A stretch of 5,327 bases of DNA from Chloroflexota bacterium. GTDB taxonomy: Bacteria > Chloroflexota > Anaerolineae > Aggregatilineales > Phototrophicaceae. The stretch lies in assembly GCA_023392115.1 (NCBI GenBank), contig JAEVZT010000366.1, positions 1 through 5,327 of the forward strand. The letters are read 5' to 3'. The number at the start of each line of letters is the position of its first letter. Position 1 is the first letter of the stretch. The translations under genes and the position numbers were made by a program. Under the pieces are notes generated by a model. The model did no database searches and was not told where the DNA came from. It worked only from the letters and a program-made list of their open reading frames with translations. Of the stretch, positions 1-4,838 are shown one piece after another.

Positions 1-71
1 GCAACACCCGTGAAGCCGAGGAAAGCAGCGATCAGCGCGATTACGAGGAATACGATAGCCCAGCTTAACAT
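1..71 (-). CDS. DUF1328/UPF0391 (YtjA-like) small membrane protein, 3'-truncated by window edge
   Basis: Reading the minus strand from the ATG at 71-69 gives 23 full codons plus part of the next, beginning MLSWAIVFLVIALIAAFLGF and continuing T-G-V. This is an almost uninterrupted hydrophobic helix. It matches what I know of the DUF1328/UPF0391 family, proteins of about 50-60 residues with two membrane segments and an N-terminal M-L-x-W-A-x-x-F-L-V-I-A-L-I-A pattern. A purine-rich Shine-Dalgarno stretch (GGAGAGGA read on the minus strand, about 77-84) precedes the ATG with normal spacing. The rest of the gene lies left of the window. It is transcribed divergently from the sugar importer. The family's function is not established; members are often linked to stress or envelope conditions, but nothing here tests that. 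Confidence 0.85.
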   Translation of the reverse strand, partial: MLSWAIVFLVIALIAAFLGFTGV

Positions 72-246
72 GTTGTCCTCTCCATCTTGGCAAAGCGCCT
101 TCCGTGTAATGCAGCCCGAAAGGCTTAATACGCACAGTATATCGTCATTTTCGTTGAAATGATTCGTTTTCTCATTCATTTTTAATTACTATTGTAATAA
201 ACTAGCCGGAGTAGCGATTTTCAGCGCGTGCGCTACACTTGTCGCC

Positions 247-266
247 AAAGGATGTGGGCATCCTTT
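247..266 (+). promoter_or_regulatory. Perfect 8-bp stem-loop in the leader of the binding-protein gene
   Basis: AAAGGATG at 247-254 and CATCCTTT at 259-266 are exact reverse complements around a four-base TGGG loop, followed by one further T. The structure ends 24 nt before the AGGAGG ribosome site of the solute-binding protein. It resembles a short intrinsic terminator or attenuator, but the stem is half A/T and the T-run is mostly inside the stem, so termination would be weak. An mRNA-stabilising or regulatory leader hairpin is an equally good reading. The inverted repeat is directly visible; the function is inferred. Confidence 0.4.
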
Positions 267-290
267 TGAGCGTTACTGGTACTTGCTTCG

Positions 291-296
291 AGGAGG
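291..296 (+). promoter_or_regulatory. Strong ribosome binding site deciding the binding-protein start
   Basis: A full AGGAGG ends 5 nt before the ATG at 302. It fixes the start there and excludes the in-frame TTG at 239, whose 21 extra residues would displace the signal peptide from the N-terminus. The other gene starts in this window have weaker or no such motif, which fits the need for excess binding protein over permeases. Confidence 0.8.
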
Positions 297-301
297 TAGT
301 G

Positions 302-1627
302 ATGTTCAGAAATTCTCGCCATTTTCTGCTTCTTCTCGTATTCTCACTCGTTTTTGTAGGATTTGCGGCGGTTCAAGCGCAGGAAGCGACGCCGGAAACG
401 GACGCACCCGCCATTGAGCCTGCTGCCTGCGCGCAACCGGGCAGTCTGACGATGTGGGTGTGGGATGAAGCATGGGCGCAGGTCATCGGCAGCGCCATCG
501 ACGAATGGACGGCGGAGTACTGCCCCGGCGCTGAGGTCGATCTTCAGGTGCAGCCGTGGGCGCAGTACTGGGATTTGCTGCGCACGAACGCGGCGGGCGG
601 CGACCTGCCCGACGTATTCAACATGTCGCAGACTTATTTCCATTTCTACGCCAGCAACGACGCCCTGCTCGACTTGCAGCCGTATTTTGACGAGTACGGC
701 GTCGATACGTCGGTCTGGGGCACGGGCATGATCGACCCGTACCGCTGGGGCGAAAACCAAGACTTGTACGCCGCCCCTGTCAACTGGGACACGATCGCCA
801 TTTACTACAACAAAGACATGTTCGACGCGGCTGGCTTGGAATACCCGACTGCCGAATGGACGTGGGACGACTTCGCCGAAGCCGCCCGCGCCCTGACCGA
901 CGCCGAAGCCGATGTTTACGGCGCGGCAGTCTACAGCGAGTTCCAAGCGGGTTATTCGAACTGGATCGCCGCGACCGGTATTCCGCCCGTGGTCGGCGCG
1001 GGTCGGACGCAGTGCACGCTGGAAGAACGTCCAAGCCTAGAGGCGCTCAACTTCCTCAAGGGGCTGTATGATGAGGGCGTGATGCCGAGCGTGTCGATCA
1101 TTGGCGGCGCGTCGGCAGACGACTCGTTCAACTACTGGCTGGCGGGGCGCGTGGCGATGGTCGCGGGCGGCTCGTGGAAACTGCCGGCGGCGCTCGAACA
1201 GGCGACGTTCAACTGGGACGTCGTCCAGCTTCCGCGCCACCCGGACAGCGGGCGCACGCGCTCGATTCTGCACTCGGTCGGCTACGTCGCTGACGCGAAC
1301 AGCGAAAACCCCGATCTCGCCGCGAACCTGATCCTGTTCCTCGCCAGTGACGCCGGACAGCGTTACTTCGCGCAGGGCAGCGGCGTCGCTCCGGCGAATC
1401 CGGGGCTTCAGGATGAATGGGTCGCTTCGTTCGGCGAAACCAACGTCAACATTCAGGCGTTCGTCGACGCGATTGAGGACTCGCAGGGCGTGACGGTGTT
1501 CGACGAAATCTGGGAAACGGCGAATACCGAACTGGTGATCAACATCTTCGACCTCGGCATGACTGTCGAAGACGCCACCGCGCAGGCGTGTGAATTCATC
1601 TCGACCCAGCTCGAAGCCCAATCGTAG
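302..1627 (+). CDS. Extracellular solute-binding protein, family 1 (carbohydrate ABC importer)
   Basis: This 441-residue protein should capture a sugar or related solute outside the membrane and deliver it to the two permeases encoded next. Residues 1-26 form a Sec signal peptide: a short basic start, a hydrophobic core at about 8-24, and a likely cut after V-Q-A at 26. There is no cysteine at the cut, so it does not look like a lipoprotein. A Thr/Glu/Pro/Ala linker (27-45) follows, and the mature fold begins with S-L-T-M-W-V-W-D at 48-55. Typical family 1 pieces follow: AAGGDLPDVFNM (97-108), a P-V-N-W-D-T-I-A-I-Y-Y-N-K stretch (159-171), and G-R-V-A-M-V-A-G-G-S-W (282-292). Length and high Trp content fit sugar binders. 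Cysteines 43, 74, 238 and 430 could form disulfides. The ATG at 302 is chosen over an in-frame TTG at 239 because AGGAGG sits 5 nt upstream and the signal peptide starts there. The substrate cannot be named. Confidence 0.93.
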   Translation: MFRNSRHFLLLLVFSLVFVGFAAVQAQEATPETDAPAIEPAACAQPGSLTMWVWDEAWAQVIGSAIDEWTAEYCPGAEVDLQVQPWAQYWDLLRTNAAGGDLPDVFNMSQTYFHFYASNDALLDLQPYFDEYGVDTSVWGTGMIDPYRWGENQDLYAAPVNWDTIAIYYNKDMFDAAGLEYPTAEWTWDDFAEAARALTDAEADVYGAAVYSEFQAGYSNWIAATGIPPVVGAGRTQCTLEERPSLEALNFLKGLYDEGVMPSVSIIGGASADDSFNYWLAGRVAMVAGGSWKLPAALEQATFNWDVVQLPRHPDSGRTRSILHSVGYVADANSENPDLAANLILFLASDAGQRYFAQGSGVAPANPGLQDEWVASFGETNVNIQAFVDAIEDSQGVTVFDEIWETANTELVINIFDLGMTVEDATAQACEFISTQLEAQS

Positions 1628-1630
1628 GAA

Positions 1631-1655
1631 GCCGCTTACGGGGGGGGATGGCGGC
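1631..1655 (+). promoter_or_regulatory. GC inverted repeat with an 8-G run between binding protein and permease
   Basis: GCCGC at 1631-1635 is the exact reverse complement of GCGGC at 1651-1655, giving a five-pair all-GC stem. Its loop holds eight consecutive G residues (1640-1647) and an ATG (1648-1650). It begins 3 nt after the binding-protein stop. In other sugar importer operons, structures after the binding-protein gene protect its mRNA and lower permease expression, so a similar role is plausible here. The stem is short and the loop long, so stability is uncertain. Confidence 0.35.
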
Positions 1656-1683
1656 AGCGTCATCACCCGTTCATCCAAAATGA
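1648..1683 (+). CDS. Possible 11-codon leader ORF overlapping the permease start (ATGA)
   Basis: An ATG directly after the G run opens a short frame reading M-A-A-A-S-S-P-V-H-P-K and stopping at TGA 1681-1683. That stop overlaps the chosen permease ATG (1680-1682) as ATGA, the classic arrangement for translational coupling. The permease ATG has no Shine-Dalgarno sequence of its own; the bases before it read CATCCAAA. Ribosomes terminating the mini-ORF could therefore re-initiate on the permease. Against this, the G run abuts the mini-ORF start codon, closer than an ideal ribosome site, and a frame this short can arise by chance. Translation is unproven. Confidence 0.25.
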   Translation: MAAASSPVHPK

Positions 1684-2609
1684 CCCCTTTGCTCAATCTC
1701 TTTGGAAAAACGCCGCTCGCTCGCCGCCGCGCCTACTGGGGCATGGCGCTGGTCGCGCCCAACGTGCTCGGGCTGCTGTTCTTCTTTGGCATTCCGGTCT
1801 TGATGGCGTTCGCCACGTCGCTTCAGGAGTGGAACGCGATCCGTCCGCCGGTGCATATCGGGCTGGCGAACTTCGAGCGCTTGCTCAACGATCGGGAATT
1901 CTGGCAGGCGCTGACCAACACGTTCAAGCTGCTGATGCTCGTCGTGCCGGTTGGCGTCTCGCTGGCGCTCGGCGTGGCGGTGCTGCTCAATCAGAAACTG
2001 CACGGGCGTGGCGTCTTCCGCACGATCTACTTCCTGCCGGTCGTCACGTCGACGGTCGCCGCGTCGATCGTCTGGACATGGATCTTTCAGCCACGTTACG
2101 GGCTGGTCGGCAACCTGCTCGCCGGGTTTGGACTGCGCGACATCGGCTGGCTGACGCGCCCCGATCTCGTGCTAATTCCGATCGCCGTCGTCACCATCTG
2201 GCAGCGCATCGGCTTCGACATGGTGCTGTTCCTCGCCGGTTTGCAGTCGATCCCGCGCGTGCTTTACGAGGCAGCGACGATCGACGGCGCGAACCGCTGG
2301 CAGCGTTTCCGCCACATCACCCTGCCGATGCTGTCCTCGACGACGTTTCTCGTCACCGTCCTGTCGGTGATCAACGCCTTCCAGATTTTCGATCAGGTCT
2401 ACGTCATGACCGCCCGCACCACGCGCGGCGGCGTCGGCGGCAGCGCGACGACGCTGACGCTGTTCCTCTATGACAGCGCCTTCACCCACTCGCAGTTCGG
2501 CTACGCCTCGGCGGTCGCGCTCGTCCTGTTCCTGATCACGCTGGCGTTTACCGTCTTCCAGCTTCGCCTTCAGCGGCGCTGGGTGTACTACGAGTCAGGG
2601 GGGAACTAG
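1680..2609 (+). CDS. Carbohydrate ABC importer permease, MalF/UgpA type
   Basis: A 309-residue integral membrane protein of the binding-protein-dependent importer permease family (MetI-like fold), forming one half of the channel. Likely membrane segments lie near residues 20-45, 82-104, 116-136, 164-188, 221-240 and 277-296. The cytoplasmic EAA loop that docks on the ATPase is clear at 196-216: Y-E-A-A-T-I-D-G-A, then F-R-H-I-T-L-P. An F-L-P-x-V-x-S motif (118-124) is also typical of MalF/UgpA-type subunits. The frame stays open leftward to a GTG at 1590 inside the binding-protein gene. The ATG at 1680 is preferred because the extension is polar and unlike family N-termini, and no other ATG, GTG or TTG lies between. 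It lacks its own ribosome site, so coupling to upstream translation is likely. The stop abuts the next gene with no gap. The long periplasmic loop that marks E. coli MalF is absent, as in most family members. Confidence 0.92.
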   Translation: MTPLLNLFGKTPLARRRAYWGMALVAPNVLGLLFFFGIPVLMAFATSLQEWNAIRPPVHIGLANFERLLNDREFWQALTNTFKLLMLVVPVGVSLALGVAVLLNQKLHGRGVFRTIYFLPVVTSTVAASIVWTWIFQPRYGLVGNLLAGFGLRDIGWLTRPDLVLIPIAVVTIWQRIGFDMVLFLAGLQSIPRVLYEAATIDGANRWQRFRHITLPMLSSTTFLVTVLSVINAFQIFDQVYVMTARTTRGGVGGSATTLTLFLYDSAFTHSQFGYASAVALVLFLITLAFTVFQLRLQRRWVYYESGGN

Positions 2610-3473
2610 ATGCTGGATCAGCCTATGCAGCAGCCCGCCTACGCCGACTTAACGCTGCCGATCAAGCTGCTGACCTATGCCATCCTGATCATCGGGGCGG
2701 TTGGAATGATCCTGCCGTTCGCGTGGATGGTGTCGACGGCGTGCAAGCCACCGACCGAACTCAACACGCTGCCGATCCGCTGGATACCGGAGAATCCGGT
2801 CTGCATGAGCAACCTCGAGCAGCTTTATCGAGTTTCGCCGAACTTCAACAACTACCTCGCCCACTCGGCGATCGTCACCATCGGGCGAACGGTCGGGCAG
2901 TTAATCACCTGCTCGCTGGCGGCGTATGGCTTCGCCCGCTTCCGCTTTCCGGGGCGCACCGTCGTCTTCGCCCTGTGCCTCGGCTTGCTGATGATCCCGT
3001 TTCAGGCGATCCTGATCCCCGAATATCTGCTCATGCGCCAGCTCGGCTGGCAGAACACGTTCGCCGCCCTGCTGATCCCCGGATCGTTCAGCGCCTTCGC
3101 CATGTTCCTGCTGCGGCAGGCGTTCATGCAAATTCCGGTTGAACTGGAAGAATCCGCTATGATCGACGGCGCGAACCCGCTGCAAACGCTGTGGCATATC
3201 ATCCTGCCGCTGTCGCGCGCGGCGCTGATCGCCTTCGCCGTCATCACCGTACAGGCGGCGTGGAACGACTTCCTCTACCCGCTGGTCGTCGCCAACACGC
3301 CGGACACGCGCGTCGTGACGATCGGCATCGCGCTGCTGCAAGGCGAGCGCAGCACGCCGTGGAATCTGCTGATGATGGGATCGTTCCTCGCCACCGTGCC
3401 GATGCTGCTGCTGTTCGTCATCCTTCAGCGCTACTTCATCGAAGGCGTGTCGATGACCGGCATCAAAGGCTGA
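2610..3473 (+). CDS. Carbohydrate ABC importer permease, MalG/UgpE type
   Basis: This 287-residue protein is the second channel half. Predicted membrane segments lie near 20-42, 84-106, 117-140, 150-170, 203-225 and 253-275. The ATPase-docking loop at 176-200 reads P-V-E-L-E-E-S-A-M-I-D-G-A and ends in I-I-L-P. The usual E-A-A is E-S-A here, a mild change that should still dock. The C-terminus L-Q-R-Y-F-I-E-G-V-S-M-T-G-I-K-G is a hallmark of MalG-type subunits and shows the gene is complete. Its ATG follows the previous stop directly (TAGATG), with an AGGGGGGA ribosome site at 2597-2604 inside the upstream gene, so the two permeases should be made together. No ATP-binding subunit follows; the next gene is unrelated. 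The subunit must come from another locus, inferred to be a shared MsmK/UgpC-like ATPase. Confidence 0.93.
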   Translation: MLDQPMQQPAYADLTLPIKLLTYAILIIGAVGMILPFAWMVSTACKPPTELNTLPIRWIPENPVCMSNLEQLYRVSPNFNNYLAHSAIVTIGRTVGQLITCSLAAYGFARFRFPGRTVVFALCLGLLMIPFQAILIPEYLLMRQLGWQNTFAALLIPGSFSAFAMFLLRQAFMQIPVELEESAMIDGANPLQTLWHIILPLSRAALIAFAVITVQAAWNDFLYPLVVANTPDTRVVTIGIALLQGERSTPWNLLMMGSFLATVPMLLLFVILQRYFIEGVSMTGIKG

Positions 3474-3506
3474 CGCGAGCTGCACGAAACGCGCTCCCCA
3501 TGACAT

Positions 3507-3546
3507 AAAGCAAATAACTGCCTCTTTGGGCATCACGGTGCTTTTT
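3507..3546 (+). terminator. Weak terminator-like nested stem-loop after the importer operon
   Basis: AAAGCA (3507-3512) pairs with TGCTTT (3539-3544), enclosing TGCC/GGCA (3519-3522/3529-3532) across a symmetrical six-by-six internal loop. A run of five T (3542-3546) closes the structure. An alternative small hairpin GCAT/GTGC (3530-3533/3538-3541, with one G-U pair) leads into the same T run. Position and T run fit transcription ending after the permeases, but pairing is weak and partial readthrough into the DinB-like gene is possible. Confidence 0.3.
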
Positions 3547-3568
3547 CGTTACGGAACAGGAAGGCGAT

Positions 3569-4105
3569 ATGCAAATGGACGAAAACCTGAAAACAAGCCT
3601 CTGGCAGCAGTTCGGCGCGTCGATCGATTTTCTCGCCGAAACAGTGAACGCCTGCCCCGACGAGCTGTGGCGCGCTTCGCTGTGGAAGCCGCTCAACAAA
3701 GCGCCCGAACTCTCGCAGTTCTGGTACGTCGTCTACCACACCCTTTTCTGGCTTGACCTGTACTTCACCGGCACGGAGGAAGGCTTTGTCCCGCCCGCGC
3801 CGTTCACGCTGATCGAGCAGGACGAGGACGGACCGCTGCCCGAACGGGTCTACACAAAAGCCGAACTGCTCGCCTATCTCGGCGAATGCCGCGAGCGCTG
3901 CAAGGCGACGATCGCGGCGCTGACCGACGAAACGGCGGTGCGTCGCTGCGCGTTTGGCTGGGGCGAATTAAGTTTCCTCGAACTGCTGCTGTACAACATG
4001 CGCCACGTTCATGGGCACACGTCGCAGTTGAATATGCTGCTCGGGCAGTACACGACAACTCGGCTGGTGGACTGGGTCGCACAGGCGCGGGACGCGGTTT
4101 CTTGA
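3569..4105 (+). CDS. DinB/YfiT-family putative metal-dependent protein
   Basis: A 178-residue soluble protein with the DinB four-helix-bundle pattern. Family members typically hold a divalent metal through three histidines. Candidates here are H57 in the helix V-V-Y-H-T-L-F-W-L-D, and H146 and H150 in M-R-H-V-H-G-H-T-S-Q-L (144-154), the usual H-x3-H-x2-QL end motif. H148 is an extra histidine between them. Known relatives include DNA-damage-induced DinB of Bacillus and thiol-dependent transferases such as bacillithiol S-transferases, but most members have no assigned reaction and no substrate can be inferred. The ATG at 3569 follows AGGAAGG (3558-3564); a second in-frame ATG at 3575 would also be acceptable. 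It lies 95 nt after the importer and may have its own promoter or rely on readthrough. It is unrelated to E. coli DinB (DNA polymerase IV). Confidence 0.85.
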   Translation: MQMDENLKTSLWQQFGASIDFLAETVNACPDELWRASLWKPLNKAPELSQFWYVVYHTLFWLDLYFTGTEEGFVPPAPFTLIEQDEDGPLPERVYTKAELLAYLGECRERCKATIAALTDETAVRRCAFGWGELSFLELLLYNMRHVHGHTSQLNMLLGQYTTTRLVDWVAQARDAVS

Positions 4106-4129
4106 CGCTCCCGGGTGAGGGGCAGTTAT

Positions 4130-4161
4130 CGACAAGTCGCGTTAAAATAAGCGCCACGACT
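4130..4161 (+). promoter_or_regulatory. Possible promoter/operator before the decarboxylase-like gene
   Basis: The 76-nt gap after the DinB-like gene contains TAAAAT (4143-4148), a reasonable -10 box about 34 nt before the TTG start. It is bracketed by the inverted repeat AGTCG/CGACT (4135-4139/4157-4161). GTCG at 4136-4139 can also pair with CGAC at 4130-4133. No good -35 box is seen 16-18 nt upstream of TAAAAT. A repressor or activator site around a weak promoter is possible; the evidence is only the base pattern. Confidence 0.25.
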
Positions 4162-4170
4162 CGCGTACCC

Positions 4171-4184
4171 GGAGTAACGGCTTG
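4171..4184 (+). promoter_or_regulatory. Ribosome binding site deciding a TTG start
   Basis: GGAG at 4171-4174 lies 7 nt before TTG at 4182-4184. No in-frame ATG occurs near the N-terminus, and the family domain begins within the first 20 residues, so TTG is the best start for the decarboxylase-like gene. Confidence 0.65.
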
Positions 4185-4838
4185 TCACAGGAAACAACTG
4201 CGCCCGCGCCGTGGAAGCTGACCCGCAGCGGTTACCTGATCTTCTACCGCTTCGACGAGGCATTCGTCGCCCCGTGGATTCCCGATCCGCTCAAAGACCG
4301 CTGGCGCGGCGGCATCGGCTTCGTCGGCTTCGTCGACTACCGCACGTCAAATGTCGGCGCGTACCGCGAAATCCTGTTCATCCCCGGCAGGTTTGACGAC
4401 GGCAAGAAGAACCGCCACTCGATCACGCAGATCTTCGTCTCGACCTATGCCAGCGTTATCGGCGGGCGGGCGAACTGGGGCATCCCGAAGGAACGGGCGG
4501 ATTTCGACATCAAGATGCTGCCCGATGGCAGCGACATCCTAACCGCGTCCGCGATTGACGGCGGCATGATCGCGCAGCTTCATGTCAAGCAGGGGTTAGT
4601 CAAGCTGCCGCTGCCAAGCACCCGCCTCTGTCCGGTGACGATCAGCCAGTGGTACGAAGGCAGCCTCTACCGGACGCGCTTCTGGGGCAGCGGGCGCTTG
4701 AGCCTGCTCGAAGTCGAGTCGGCACACGGCGACGGCAGGAACTTCCCCGACGTCAGCGGCATCCAGCCGATCGGCGCGTTCAAGATTTCAGATTTCAGGC
4801 TGACGTTTTCCGCCGCGAAGGTTGAAGCCGCCGTATGA
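4182..4838 (+). CDS. Acetoacetate decarboxylase-like (ADC superfamily) protein
   Basis: This 218-residue protein belongs to the acetoacetate decarboxylase-like family (PF06314 type). The core is visible: P-W-I-P-D-P near 31-36, then Y-R-E at 61-63 followed by a hydrophobic strand, then a stretch ending N-W-G-I-P-K-E (98-104). The true clostridial enzyme uses a Schiff-base lysine in a G-x-P-K-K motif, where the second lysine lowers the pKa of the first, plus a glutamate in an earlier Y-x-E element. By that comparison K103 would be the catalytic lysine and E63 the glutamate, but the second lysine is E104 here. A different reaction, or a non-catalytic binding role, is therefore likely; a few family members act as aldolase-dehydratases. 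Length is near, slightly below, the usual 240-260. No signal peptide or membrane segment is seen. It starts at TTG and overlaps the acetyltransferase gene by four bases. Substrate unknown. Confidence 0.85.
   Translation: MSQETTAPAPWKLTRSGYLIFYRFDEAFVAPWIPDPLKDRWRGGIGFVGFVDYRTSNVGAYREILFIPGRFDDGKKNRHSITQIFVSTYASVIGGRANWGIPKERADFDIKMLPDGSDILTASAIDGGMIAQLHVKQGLVKLPLPSTRLCPVTISQWYEGSLYRTRFWGSGRLSLLEVESAHGDGRNFPDVSGIQPIGAFKISDFRLTFSAAKVEAAV

Larger units (their letters stand above)
72..301. promoter_or_regulatory. Divergent AT-rich intergenic control region
   Basis: This 230-bp gap separates the divergent DUF1328 gene and the importer operon, and is clearly richer in A+T than the genes, mainly at 125-205. 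Leftward, a good -10-like TATACT lies at 141-136 on the minus strand, with no convincing -35 box at the usual distance. Rightward, TAATAA at 195-200 in a TTGTAATAA context is a possible -10, and TTGAAA at 154-159 is too far away to pair with it cleanly. Short inverted repeats include CATTT/AAATG (146-150/157-161), AATGA/TCATT (158-162/172-176), AGCC/GGCT (113-116/122-125) and GTAGCG/CGCTAC (211-216/231-236). The region very likely holds both promoters, but exact sites are uncertain. Confidence 0.5.

Noticed and set aside
239..301. In-frame TTG extension of the binding protein by 21 residues
   Set aside because: It has no ribosome site, would put a polar segment before the signal peptide, and spans the leader hairpin. 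The ATG at 302 has an ideal AGGAGG.
341..430. Lipoprotein reading of the binding protein using C43
   Set aside because: The cysteine sits about 17 residues after the hydrophobic core, behind an acidic Pro-rich linker, so P-A-A-C is not a lipobox in context.
1640..1647. G8 run as a frameshift or pseudogene mark
   Set aside because: It lies between genes, both flanking proteins are full length, and no gene fragment spans it.
1590..1679. GTG start for the first permease inside the binding-protein gene
   Set aside because: The added 30 residues are polar and low-complexity, unlike family N-termini, and no ribosome site precedes the GTG.
1037..1696. Long open frame on the minus strand (219 codons)
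   Set aside because: It mirrors the binding-protein gene, has an Arg-rich composition and no recognisable domain or ribosome site. It is a by-product of GC-rich codon use.
1829..2473. 214-codon plus-strand frame inside the first permease
   Set aside because: The Arg/Ala-rich translation has no membrane segments or motifs. It is an alternative frame of the permease.
2901..3536. Long open frame on the minus strand opposite the second permease (211 codons)
   Set aside because: The product is rich in Gln, Arg, Asp and His with no family pattern, while the plus strand encodes a textbook permease.
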